DNA from: Pseudoscleropodium purum
Lineage: Eukaryota > Streptophyta > Bryopsida > Hypnales > Brachytheciaceae
Direction of reading: 5' to 3'
Length of the DNA: 64,000 nucleotides
Assembly: GCA_963969395.1 (NCBI GenBank)
Contig: OZ017797.1
Location: 4,216,001-4,280,000, forward strand
The notes below the pieces were generated by a model that worked only from the letters and a program-made list of their open reading frames with translations, had not been told where the DNA came from and did no database searches. The translations under genes and the position numbers were made by a program. Below, piece after piece: positions 19,515 through 32,187 of this stretch. Position 1 is the first letter of the stretch. Every line of letters begins with the position of its first letter.

Positions 19515-22500
19515 ATTATTGAGCCTTCTCTTTTTTGCTCTCTTTCTATAATATTGTAGTACTTAGGAACTATGAATATTATTGTCAACCCTTTTTTCAC
19601 CAATCAATTTGATTTAACATTAAATAATAGTGAAATTTGGAACCCTAAATAATTAAGTTGCCTTACCTCAAGAAAATTATTTTATAAGTCATCAAATTCA
19701 ATAGATTTTTCTATAGTTCTTTTTAGTTGTACATGAAGAAGTTTATGAGTTACAATCATAACCATACCTAATTTTAAAATAGTGCATTCTTGTACAATAA
19801 GAATAAATATTTATATAGTGTCAAATTGGTGAATTGCAACCTAATTTCACTATTTAGTATAGGAATATATTGCTTATGATCTCAATCAACACTTGCAGAT
19901 GTGTGACATATTGCTAAAAAACACTCAAAGTTTTGGATGGGTGAGGAAAATACAGGCTTGAAAATCTAGGCATGGAATTAGATTTTGATGAAATTTTAAG
20001 CCAATAAAAATCTAAAGGCCTTGGTTAAAGCTTTTTAGATTTTGACTTAGAACAAGAATTGTTTTTAAGAAAATTGGTAATTCTCAATCTACAATCAATT
20101 AAAGAAAGAAGTTTGAACTAAGTTTTTCAAAATTTAGTGATAAATATCAATTTGAGCATAGATAGATTTAAGTAATTATGTAAATTTGATTTGCAAGTCA
20201 TAGTTTTCAACTTTTGTATGAAAGTCTTTCTATTATGGTGTACTTTATAGCCCAACTTTGCATTTTTGGAAATTTAGACTACTTGTAGGCTTTGAAGGTT
20301 TATCTTATGTAGAATATTTTTTCTAAGTATATTCTAAGCAGTTAAGTATTCTTCCCTTTTTAAGCTCACAAGGTTAACCCTAGAGCACTCTAACGTCCAA
20401 AATCTTGATGACAAATAGATTGACATTCAATTTTCTTTCTCATTATTGCTTGAATGAAAGTCATATAATATGTGGAGATACTTTATCAAGTTGTCCTATC
20501 CAATGGTTGGATTTGGTGTTATTAGAGTTTATATTTTTCTAAAATTACAAATGTGGAAGTGTGTCAAACCAAAGATTGCATTGATTTTAGTTCAAAAGTG
20601 GATTAGCAAAAATGAAGTCACAGATTAAAAGAACACAAAAATTTCTAAAAATCACCATTTCAAGAAAACTTCATTTCAAATCCATTCCAAGAAGTTTTAC
20701 TAAAAAAAATTATAATATTTTGCTTAAAATTGAATTTAGAAGGAATTAAGAAATTTCTCTTTCAAAATTTATAAAAAATATTAGTGATAGTACTAGTGGA
20801 TCTAACCATACAAATGGAATCTACAACTCAAAATCTCCAAATCCTATTTGTATGTTGATTCCAAAATATTATTCCAAATAGCACTTTATAATAATTTTTC
20901 CCAAATCGTCAATTTGGAAAAAGGATCTAGATGTTTAGAGGTTAAATTCTAAGATAATATGCGTGAATTTCATAGAAAATTATAGGTTTGACAAAATACA
21001 AAATTAACTATTCATTTTTTTATAGTTTATATTCATATCTACAAAAGAAATTTTGATACACTCAATTTGGATTAGTCATGTGAAAGTTATGAAGAGTTGT
21101 TTTGTGGAAATCAAGGCCTCTTTTTGAAAATAACTATGCATAGGCTTTGTTTTTTAGCTCAATTTTTACATGTTTTCAAAACAAAAAGGTCAATTGGGTG
21201 TAGACTACTTTCTAGAACAATCTCAACATTAAGATTGACAAGTTTCAATTCCATCATATATCTTCTTTTATTTAACAATTTTTCAAAGAATTAAAATCTT
21301 TTCTTTATTTTAAAATTCATTTTCTTAAATTTTCAACTCATTTCTCCACTATAAATATTTAAATCTCAAAACTTTGTAATCCAAAAGTTTTAAGTTAAGA
21401 GGATCCAAAGCCTAAAAACCTATAATTGGTAGGTTCAAAAAAACTTTTTCACTTAATTTGAATGCTAATATCTTACAATATAAATGGTCAAAGTTTTTGA
21501 AAAATTTCACACATTCTCATACAAGTCTTATGCAAGATCCTACAATTGCCGATATGCAAATTTTTTCATTCTATCTTTCATTTTAGCTCTTTGCACTAAA
21601 AAAGGTAGTTTGGGAGTATTTTGATTGATAAAATACAATCATGAACCATTAGGGTTTAATAGTCTATCAACCATGCAATCCTAAATATGATCTTCTTGTC
21701 TAGATCATTGTAAAATATTTTGCATAAATGCTTGCTAGGTTAAAAATAAAATCACTTTGAATACTAACATCTTACAATATAAATGGACAAAGTTTTTGAA
21801 TTTTTTTTCCACACATTCTCATACAAGCCTTACGCAAGAACCAACAATTAAATATGCAATTTTTTTTTTTTTTTTTTTTTTTTTTCCATTTAAGTTCTTT
21901 GTATTAGAAATGGTAGTTTGAAAGTTTTTTTTATTTTTTTATGAAAAGGAGTCACAAACCTTTTGAAGTTAATAGTCTATCAACTATACAATCCTAAATA
22001 GGTGGTTGCAAGAAAGACTGGTACTATTTGGCGTTACATTTAGAGTGATGGAGTTGCTTTTTGCTAAAATTTTGAAGGTAGAATTCAATGAATATGAAAT
22101 TTTTATAGTAGATGTCTAACTTGATTGTAATCATATATTTTATTTTATAAAAAAATTTAAATATGATTTCATATTTAAAAGTCAATTTTGCTAATTTGTC
22201 ATACTTTGATGTTTAGGGGTTTTTAGTACTAGGGAGTACCCAAAATTAATGATCTACAATTGAAATTTGTGGTATATTTCTGTAGTAGGGAGATATGTGC
22301 CTACCAAAGATAGTCTAAAATACTTTATTTTATAGCCTCTTTAATTGTACAAATAAGGCTCTATTGGGCACACACTTCTGAACATTGAATATGATTTTGA
22401 CTTTACTTTTTTGGTGAAATTTGATCACCATCAAGTCCTCACAAATTGCCAATTTTTCGTTTTTCAATTCATGATTATCTATTTATTATTAATTTATACC

Positions 22501-23200
22501 TTGTTGTACCTATTTTTTGTGATAAATTGTCTTCTTTTTCAAATAGTACTATTTAAGTAGTTGCAAGTAGTCATAGTACTTGCAATAGTACTTTTAGCCA
22601 TCAATTTTTTAGATCAATGGTTGAAATTGTTCTGTTTTGTAATACTCGTAATATTGAACACAGAAATTGCAATTTTGGAAAAACGCTACAAAAACTTAAT
22701 GGTCTTTCTTGCAATCACCCAAATATGATCTACCTACCTAGACCATTGCAAAATATTTTGTATAAATGCTCAAATTCTAAAGACTTGTTATTGAAATTGA
22801 TTAATAAAAGTATAAAATGTTGTGTAAGAGAATATGAATCACTCAATATTAAGGTATGTACACCAATAATTAGCGTTGCCTAAAATACAACACCTACATT
22901 TGAACCCCCAAACATCACTTTTCCTAATTATCGATCACACAAACTAAAGACAGTGAAAACATGAAAATCTATGAGAACCTAATGTTGTTGTTTGGTACAC
23001 CTTGAGGCAATACTTTGAAAATTCATAACTCATTCATACTTTGTCCAAATAGTGCATGCTAAAGTATGTTGAAATCCTCTTTTAATTGCCAAAAAGATTC
23101 TAGCTAAGATTTAGTAAAAATAGATTATGTTTAATACTAGTAACAACATTCATTTGTAATTAGTGTTGATTATAGGTGCACACAAATTACTGGATACAGT
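19515..23200. other. AT-rich intergenic DNA, no gene seen
   Basis: Very AT-rich, with short open frames only. A poly-T tract lies at about 21,860-21,886. The phrase around TTACAATATAAATGGACAAAG occurs twice (about 21,475 and 21,770), showing an internal repeat of about 300 bp. Confidence 0.5.
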
Positions 23201-23727
23201 TGATTAATGCATTCATCTTATATTGACTTTCTTTCCTATCAACTGGCTCTGTGAGACAAACTGAAGTTCGACGGAGAGTTAATTTCCACAGTTTTCATAA
23301 CGGCACCTTTTACATTCATTCAACCAGTTGCAAGTTTGTAAGTGTGTGTGTGTGGGGCATTGAAGACACAGAAGCTCCGTGTCTGTCTTGAATCAAGGTG
23401 TCTGAACAGCCTGGTAAAAAAAAAAGTAGGGGAGTGCCGCTTTGGAATTCTTTCATTTCGGCTTTGGAATTTCATTTCAGCACTTTGTGGTGGACGAAAT
23501 GATTCAGCTTCCCTTTTGTTTTCCTCTCAACATTCCCTTGCACAACATTCTTTTTGCTTTTTGACAGGAAGGGCTGCGTGCGGAATCATGAGGCTAGGCA
23601 GCGGCTACAAGTCCAACTAACTTCAATTCTACTTTTCTGTGCATCACGGCTAGACTGGAGCTGCCGTCACGCTGTTCGTATAGTCCTACTTGCCGGCACA
23701 CCTCAACCGCCACAAGGTTCATGTGAA
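23201..23727. other. Moderately GC-rich island, no recognised gene
   Basis: Less AT-rich than its surroundings, with open frames up to 92 codons. None matches a protein I know. It could be a gene remnant or a non-coding transcript. Confidence 0.3.
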
Positions 23728-24215
23728 CTAGTTTGCCCTGTGCCGTTGCCACGGTCAAAACAAAACAAAAATTTAATTTTTTTAATTTTTAGAAACTTCA
23801 AAATTCAATAACTTTCATACTTTAGGTTTGAACGCCACGAAATCAAACCTATGCACCCCTCCTTGTTGAGGGCTTTCCAACGATACCAAGCATGCAAGTG
23901 GGAGAAGTATGTTCCTAGAAATCTCAACATAACAAACAAAACAAACAAACAAACAAACAAATTTAATAGAAGGACTAGTGTGCCCCATGCCGTTGTCATG
24001 GTCAAAACAAAACAAAAAATCATTTTTTAATTTTTTTAATTCATAAAAATTTCAAAATTCAATAACTTTCATGCCTTAGGTTGGAACGTCATGTAACCAA
24101 GCTTATGCACCCATCTTTGATGAGAGCTTTTCAACGATACCAAACATGCAAACGGGAGATGTATGGTCCGGAAGATCTCAATGTAACAAAGAAACAAAAC
24201 AAACAACCTAACTTA
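23728..24215. repeat. Tandem pair of a ~240-bp repeat
   Basis: Two head-to-tail copies begin at about 23,728 and 23,971 (AGTTTGCCCTGTGCCGTTGCC and AGTGTGCCCCATGCCGTTGTC). Each includes AAAACAAAAC, AATAACTTTCAT and GGGCTTTCCAACGATACCAA-like phrases. Diverged single copies are near 31,105-31,340 and 50,645-50,860. An (AAAC)n run lies at about 23,935-23,960. Confidence 0.65.
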
Positions 24216-25000
24216 ATAGAAGGATGGCCAACATTGATTCCATTATACACAACACTGCTTGTTTGTGATTGGCAACAGTGGATGAAAAACAGACAACTAG
24301 AAGATTATTAGCTACTATATGTTTCCCTATCATACAATTGGCTTCATGGAAGCATTTGTGCGAAGGCAAATCCTCAATGCAAGGTACATGGGTACCCCAC
24401 AAACCACCACTTTTTGTTATTGTACCTAATTACTATTTTTAGATTGGTTAAATCTTCATATTTTCTTGTTGGCAAGTGAAAGGAGGTTCCAACGCTCTGA
24501 AAAATACAACATTGAGATATTGTACACAGAAGTTAGGAAGGATCAAAGTTTTTTTGGTAGATGTTTTAAAATTATTTCTTCAATAACATAGAGTGATGAT
24601 GGCAGTTTTAGGTAGTGATGATTTAGGTAGAGTGACAATTTTGGGTGTACCCATGATCTTACATCAATGCTCATTCTACTTGTACCATAATTCAATTGTG
24701 GCTTATTCATGTCACTATATATGTAGCAATAGTGTACATTCAATTTTGTATTATAATGAAAACGATTGATACATTGCGGCACAAGTAATAATATAGCTAA
24801 TAATATAGCTAGTGGCATGTGTGGTAATTCACAAAATATTGCCAAAGTGTTAGGAAATTACGACACAACTTGCATTCGATTATCCTTGAGGTTGCTATCA
24901 TACTGCATAACCTCATTAAAGTAAAAAAGAAAACGAATTTGAAAATTTAACCAGGAGATTGTCGAACCAGGAAATTGGAAATTTGAGCAGCCAGGAGATT
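24216..25000. other. AT-rich intergenic DNA
   Basis: No gene, repeat border or RNA recognised. Confidence 0.4.
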
Positions 25001-27160
25001 GTCGAACCCGTGAAAGCGGCGCTTTGAGGTGCTTCGGTTGTACTTTCTGTGTACCTTATATTAGCCGCGCCCCTCCCCTCCCTTCCCCTCCCCTCCCCTC
25101 CGGATCTGAAGCGCAGAGAGTTTGTAGGCTTGTGGAGGGCAACAGCAGCAGCAACAGCTGCAGCGGTGCAGCCTGAAGCCCGGTCCGCATGATTTTCACC
25201 ATGGGGCAGCAATAATACTACGGAGTACCTTATTGTCTGCTGCTAAACTGCGCTGGAAGTCCACGACTAAATCGAGGGTAGGACATGGCTTCCACCCCAA
25301 AAGGAGCCCCACGTTTGTTTGTATTCCACCCCACCTTCTCACATGATCTCGCTCGCCCCTGCCCCGCTGCTCGGCCACTTGGCAACTGAGGCTCCCACGT
25401 GCCCCGTCCGGGTTCCCATCGCCCCCACCCCGCCCCAGCAGTAATACTAAACTGATAGTAGGATGCTCTGGATTGATGGAATAACGGCACCATAAGTTCA
25501 TTATCCTGCAATCTGTTATCCCGTTATCCACGCAGGATTGATCACCCCACGACTGGCAGTGTCGAAGTTATCGCAGACTGTGCCTCGAATCAAAACTGTT
25601 AGAACCGACCCTTCGGAGGCGCTTGCGGCTCGCCAGGGTACGAATACGAGAACGCAGTCGATTCCGGAGCGGGACTGACTCAGGCTCCGTAGTTTATTTG
25701 TTTTCGTTATTAATAAGTAGCTAGCTTCAGACTGCTGCAGGGGACGAAGTTTGCTTTGTATTGTCAGAAAGTTTCACTTTCACTGGGTGGGAGGAAATTG
25801 TCGTACTGTCAGTAGGTCTAGTGTCAATTGCATCTTCGTCTTTCAAGGAAAATTTTACTGGAAAATTGATTTCAAGAAGTCTCTAACCTCCCCAAATGAA
25901 TTTCCAGCTCCTGCATGGGTGTTTTACAGACCTCCTTTCTTAAATTACTCTTCGGTTCAATTTTCATATGACTCTTGGTTGAGAGAATGGTCCACCAATT
26001 TTCATTGTTTCTTTTATGACACTATCACGTTTCGGAAGGAAAAAAGAAGAATCTTACACCAATCTATCCTGTTAGTGAAGGAGAAAAATTAGTGTCACTA
26101 CCCCCAGAAATTTAAAAATAGTGTAACTGCAGTACTATTTTCGCTATACTGGCTGCTGTGAAATAGCGTGACTGTGCTAAAATTAGTGTCCGTAGCTGGC
26201 ACTAAGTTCTACTTCAAAACCAAAGCCCGACATTCTTCCACCCCACTGAGCAGAACGTCGATCGTGACAATTTCAGTTCCTCTCATGCATTGGCTGATGA
26301 AGCTTCAGTCAGTACAGGGATCGAGATCCCAGACTGAAGAGTCCAGGAGACAGGAGGAGCCTCTGAGGCGCTGACTGGATTGTACACAAAATAGTGCGCC
26401 GGCGACTGGGCAGACTAAACTGGGGGCCCAGAGGCCAGGCCAGGGCTCAATTAATTAGGCTATTACGGTGGGGGCCAATTCAATAAGTTAGTTTAACTTA
26501 AATAGTTCGGGTGGGGGTTTGTTGGACCTGGAATTAGGGGAGAACCTGTCCATGATAGGGAATTCAAAGTGGGGCCACATCGATCGATCATTCCGCCTAT
26601 GGGAGCTCACAACTGTTCTCTCTGTCCCGTCTCTTCCTTCCTCCCACTGATCTAGATGTCAGGAATACCGTTAGCCCTGCCCAAACCCCACCTCCAGCAG
26701 TTGACAGAAGCTCACTCACGCACTTCCGTCCTCTTGGCGTCTCTCGCAGTCTCGCCCACTGTAGCTAGCCAGGCGATCGTGCCCTGCCCTAGTCTGCGTT
26801 AAGTTGTTATTTTTAGCTTGGTCCTTCATGTCTGTCATTATTGGCTGCACATGCAACAACTAGCTAGCTGGCTTCAATAAGAATGTTTCTTCAAAAAGAA
26901 TGTTTCGCAGCTAGTCCCGAACTTGCAGGAGAAACTCTTCGATTCCGCGGTTAGTAATCATGCCGGAGGCACCGAGGTGCTCATGATTTCATAAAGTTTC
27001 GGATTGTCAACTGTGCAAACCATGGAGATCCTACGCAAGATTTTTTGGAAAACGCGAAGTGCAGGACATGTTTACAAATCATGGTCCTGAGTGTATCCTT
27101 TATGAAATTAAGCCGGCATGTTGGAGTGTGTAGAAGCTAAAACAGCCCGTTGCGGTCAGA
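25001..27160. other. GC-rich island without a recognised gene
   Basis: 25.0-25.7 kb has CCCCTCC runs, CAG repeats and many CpG. 26.2-27.0 kb is similar. 25.84-25.95 kb contains a fragment of the AAGGTAGT-type repeat, so the 113-codon frame there is not a gene. The composition resembles a plant promoter or first-exon region, but no conserved protein is visible on either strand. Confidence 0.35.
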
Positions 27161-27401
27161 ATTAGGAGTTTGCCCTCATGCCATTGCAGTGGAATTTCTG
27201 AAATTTTTTTCTCGTGTAAGGACAAGTGTGAGAAACAGTGAGAGCAATTGAAATTATCTTTTTTCTACTAAGTATGAATTTGTTATGAGTTTTTGAAGTG
27301 TATTGCCCATCATGACTTAAAAGAGTCTTCAAACTACCCCATACCAACAAAAAGTGTATTGATAATGGTCACCTTACTCACCTAAAGTAGTTATAGTATT
27401 T

Positions 27402-27685
27402 CTTGATGTAGAAGATCTAAAATAGTCACTTCCTTCAATGAATTCACATCAAAAAGCTAAGAGCTCCTAGTAAGGTCACTAATCATTCTATTATTGTCAC
27501 CTAAGACGTTGATTGTGACTCAAATCTCACTTATTAAAGAAAATACTTGATGTAGAAGGCCTAAAAAAATCAATTTCTACAATGAACTTATATTGAAAAG
27601 CTAAAAGTTCCTAAGGTCACTAATTACTCTATTATTGTCATCTAATGCATTGATTGTAGCTCAAATTCTATTTATTGAAGAAAAT
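27402..27685 (+). repeat. 144-bp tandem duplication
   Basis: CTTGATGTAGAAG begins both units (27,402 and 27,546). The units share AAAAGCTAA, AGGTCACTAAT and CTATTATTGTCA at matching offsets. Non-coding. Confidence 0.65.
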
Positions 27686-28135
27686 CCAAAGTAGAGGTAT
27701 TATCTAGGTGTTCGCTATAGATCTTCATTAGAAAAAAAATTAGGCCTTATAAGGATCACTAAACAATGACATCTTAAAGATTTGTAAGTCATACCTAGCA
27801 CCTACAGAATTGTAATATTTAGAGGTTCACCTTATCTAACTTTTGCAAAGGTAGTAATTGAGGACGTTAAAATCAAAATTCAACAAAGATAGTATTTAAT
27901 AATCAATTCAAAATCCATTTGAGATTATTAATCAACTTACAATTTGAATTGTTAAATAAACTCTAATGATTTTGGCAACTAGCTTCAAATATGAAGCCTC
28001 TCAATTTGGTGTGTTTGGAGACGAGAGGAAAAGTTCTTTACACAAGTGGGATAACATTAAGTAAAACAATCTATGTGGGATAAGTAAATTAAGATTAGTA
28101 GGAACTCAACCACTTATAATTAGATCTGAACATAG

Positions 28136-28750
28136 CAATTGTGCTCAAAGTAGGATTTCACACCTCATTTTAGGATAGCATAATATTTTTTTCAAAAATC
28201 TTTGAAATAAAAATAGATTGTGTAATTAAACTAAGTTTTATTCCCAAAAATCTATTTGAGGTTTTGAGACTCCAACCAAAAGTTATGGATAAATTTCAGA
28301 CATTAGAAGAGTTTTGGGGGGTCTAGAAGCCTATTTCGGACCTGTTCCCCCATAGTTGTTCCCTGTAGCAAGGCGAATAGCCCGCTTTCAAAAAAAATTC
28401 ATAAAAAAAAAAAAAAATTGGTCAATGACGTGGCAAGGGCTCGGCCACATTAGACCGCTGTGCCAAACTTGTTTCTTGCATTCGCAGGTTGTGATAACTT
28501 GCAGGCATCAAAAGGCCCCAAAAATCTTCTAAAGGAAGGTGTTTGAAAATTTCCTCCAAAAATGTTCTTTCCAAATTCCAATTCCTATTCAAAATTTATC
28601 CATAACTTTTAGTTGGAGTCTCAAAACCTCAAACGATTTTCTAGAGATAAACTTAGCTTGATTCCGCAACTGTATTTAGTTCAAAGTTTTTGAAAAAAGA
28701 TATTATACTATGCTAAAATGATGTTTGAAATTCTATTTTAAGCACAATTT
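28136..28750. mobile_element. Long inverted repeat with a MITE at its centre
   Basis: Arms 28,136-28,297 and 28,592-28,750 are imperfect reverse complements of each other over about 160 bp, for example AGACTCCAACCAAAAGTTATGG against CCATAACTTTTAGTTGGAGTCT. The central part holds CATTAGAAG MITE copy 2 (28,302-28,536). It looks like a foldback element entered by a second element. Confidence 0.7.
28302..28536 (+). mobile_element. CATTAGAAG-ended MITE, copy 2
   Basis: Begins CATTAGAAGAGTTTTGGGG and ends GGCCCCAAAAATCTTCTAA. It shares its body with copies 1 and 3, including the phrase GACGTGGCAAGG and a poly-A tract. It lies at the axis of the surrounding inverted repeat. Confidence 0.7.
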
Positions 28751-30576
28751 TATGTTTTGACAATAAGCAATTAAACTTTCATCTTCAAATTATCCCATAC
28801 ACTTCGAGGATTTATGATGGACAATTGATTTAATTATAAAAAAAACTCTTCGACCTCTTCTCACCAAATATCAATAAAGTAAGTCTTGTACATTGCCATA
28901 AAAAAAGTTCTTGATGGTGGATGGTAATTGGAATGTTTTGAATGCTATCTTTTTCTTTCAATATATAACTTGGTTAAAGTGCAAGGTGCATCAAATTGCT
29001 AAGTGTTTAATAATGAATCAAACCTCTAGTAGACAAAATTTTTGCTACTTCAATCACTAACAACCATTTGACATTGCAATGTAACATGAGCAACAATAGG
29101 GGAAGAATGTTAAAAGTATGAGATAAAATGTAAGATTTGAGGTCCTATGAGGGCTTTATGGCAATCCTCCAAATGCATAATTTTTTCTCTAATGTCTCAC
29201 TACAATGAGTTGTTTTATCTTATATAAGGTGAAAACATTCCAAAACATCAAAATAAGCAATTCAATATAGTTGGAGAGACCCTTTTCAAGAAAAGACAGT
29301 TTGATATTATTAGCAATTGAAAATCATGCATTAAGAAAATTAGAATTTTTAGAGAAGATATGTAATTGCTATGAATTTTCAAAGTAAAAGTTCCCTAGGT
29401 GATTGAAGTTGTTACATACTCTATTTATAAAACTAAAATGTAGAAATCAAAAGTCAACTAATTATACAATTAAGTATGGGAATGATCTAATTGCACTTTA
29501 AAGAGAGGTTCAATAAAAGTCTACTTGTCATGAAATGGTATATGTATCATTGAAAAGCAAAGGCTCACTCCAAGGACAATTGAGAGGTAACTTGTATATT
29601 TTATTGAATTTTGTCATCAATCTCTCTCAAATTGATTATGGATCAATACTCTTCATTCTCCTATGGCTTTTGCCTCATTAATCCATGTCATCTAAAGTAG
29701 GTTTCAACAAAATTGAGTTGTACCTTAAAGCACCATTTTATGAGATGTTCATGTTGCATACATTTCCAAAATTAATGTGTCCATGCCACATTTAACTACT
29801 TTTGGACTTTTGAAAGTCCAAAATTAATAATGTTCATCAGGAGGATAAAAATGATCATTAGGAGATAATGTAAAACATTGGGAAATCTATACAAAACGTC
29901 GAGAAATCAATACAAAACATCTAGAGATCTATACAAACATTGAGGGATTGGAAGATCCCACGATCGGGAGATTCTTGATCTATGTCTAAAATTCACTAAA
30001 TAGTTCAAAAGTAGTTAGATGTTGCATGTACCTATTCTTGAAGAAACCATTTTAAACCATCGACCAAAAAAACTTTGACCCTTCATAACTTTTGCCTAAA
30101 GTATTCAAATGACAATGTATTCTTTAGTGCATTGAAGTCTCCTATCTATGAGAAAATATAGAAATTTCATCATCTAAAAATAGAAATTGTCCACAATAGA
30201 AAATATGGCATTTTTAGGTGTCCCTACCTTATAAGATGATATTTTCTACAATCATTGACAAGATGAAATTAGGATATCTTGAGTCTTAAGGAATTGATCA
30301 TTGCAAATAAAAATGTGAATGGAAACAAAGGAACTTTTTTTTAATCAAAATGATACGGGACATGTGTGCAAGTTGTTACTATCACCTTCAAGAGTTTTGG
30401 GCACTATTCAAATTTTTTTTAGCAAGTTTCTTTAGTAGAATTTATTATTGCAATAATTTTCTTTTTCTTCTTGTTTTTTTTGAAATAAATGAAACAGAAT
30501 TTCATTGCAAGGGGCAAAATACAAGCCCACTAGCCACAAGTGGCCTAGCACAAGGAGATACAAGCCAACTATTGTA
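28751..30576. other. AT-rich intergenic DNA
   Basis: No recognised gene. A short run of near-repeats of CTATACAAAACAT-like text occurs at about 29,880-29,945. Confidence 0.4.
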
Positions 30577-30908
30577 ATGAGGTAGGAAGTTCTAAAAGCA
30601 CACAAGTTCTAAAATCCCCCGCCTCCTCAAATGTACACCATTTTTAAATGTTGCTTTTTCATAGCCTTTAGCAATTTGCAAACAATGTACATTTGAAGAG
30701 GAGGGCAATTTTAAAGCCCTATGCCATTTCAACTTCAAATTTTCATAACTAATTCCACAAAGCTTCAAAAAATATGAAATGACTAGAATTAGATGCCAAT
30801 TCCACTAGTCTTTCAAGAAAATTTTATTGAAAAATATTTCAAGAAGTTTCACCTCCCCAAAATTTAGTTTCACCTCTTAAATGGTCAATTTATGGACCTC
30901 CTACCTTA
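30577..30908. mobile_element. AAGGTAGT-type MITE (copy 1, diverged)
   Basis: Ends resemble GAGGTAGGAAGTTCTAAAA and ACCTCCTACCTTAG. The inside shares CATAACTAATTCCACAAAG, ATGCCAATTC and AGAAGTTT-like phrases with 50,326-50,624, 55,732-56,036 and 63,481-63,767. Non-coding. Confidence 0.5.
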
Positions 30909-32187
30909 GAGTTTGAAAACATGTGTTAAGTTATTAACTATTGCTTGAAAGAAGACAGGAATGAATCTGTTCTATTTTGAAGTGTAAGTAAGCTTATTTA
31001 ACTTCGAATTTCTAGCATGGAATCTGCAGCACATGGTATCTTCTGCATGCAAACTGAGGTTCACAGGTATCCAGTGGCACTGGAATCAACATCATGTTGT
31101 AACTAGTGTGCCCTGTGACTGTGCCTTTCCCACAGCCAAAATAAAAGTAAAAGAAATTTTCTAATTTTTTTTAACTCATAAAAACTTCCAAATTTAATAA
31201 AACTTCACACCATGAGTTGGAACGCTATGAAACATAGCCCATGCACCTTTCCTCACAAAGGGCTTTCCAACATTACCAAGAATGTGACTAGGGGACACAT
31301 GATCTAGGAAATCTCACCGTAACAAGAAAACAAATCAAAGCAAACAACCTAAATTAAGGTATAGATATTGACTTTTTTTCACAATTGAATAAAAATTCAT
31401 TGTTAGTTGAAGTTGTAATGTAAAGTTGATTGCTTTCCTTTCACAATGAATTGAATGAGAATTCATTGTAAACTAAGGGACCACTCAACCAATATTGAAA
31501 TACATGATGAATTGGACCTACTAAGCTTAACCCTTAAAGAATGAATTGGTGATCATGGAAATCATCCCTTTGGATATGGTCTTAATCATTGGCTTAAAGA
31601 AATGCAAAGCATTTATTGGAAGTCAAACTATTGAGTATTCAATAATGACTACATTCCAAAATGTAAAAAATATGATTTGGGTATAAATGTCTCTATTTGT
31701 AATCCATTACATTATTTAGCTAGGTCCATTATCCCAATAAGGGAAGAAAAAGGCTACCTATGGCAATAGCTAGAATTGCAATAAAAACGTTTCTACAATT
31801 AAAGAAATTGTTTTTTGTATGTTTTGAAACTTTAGGCTCCCTCATACAACGTCCCATCTCTCAAGTTCTGGTAGTGAGTTCTCAAAATTTGAGAGCTAAA
31901 TATTGGGAAATAGGAGGTTTTGCACTATGTTCCAACTCCCACATCACTCTAATTGAATGCCTATATGGCAAGATTTTTTAAAAGTTTTAAAACCTATAAA
32001 GAAGGAATTTGAGGCTACATTGGGTCTAGCCAAGATAGAAACCCAACTTGCCCTCCAAATGCCAACAATTTTTTTGAATATAAAATGAGGAGAAAAACAC
32101 TATATAAGACATCCTAGAAGATTAAAATTTTCTCCAAATGTGTTCAACCCAAATGATATATTGACTTTTTAATCCACTTGGGGGTAC
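30909..32187. other. AT-rich intergenic DNA with repeat fragments
   Basis: Contains a diverged copy of the 240-bp repeat (31,105-31,340) and a copy of the repeat seen at 2,890-3,140 (31,520-31,700). No gene recognised. Confidence 0.45.

Noticed and set aside
25196..25531. Gly/Arg-rich frames in the 25-kb GC island
   Set aside because: They arise from CCCC/GGGG-rich DNA, overlap in several frames and match no family.
25751..26092. 113-codon plus-strand frame
   Set aside because: Its middle is a fragment of the AAGGTAGT-type repeat (GGAAAATTTTACTGG, CCTCCCCAAATG).
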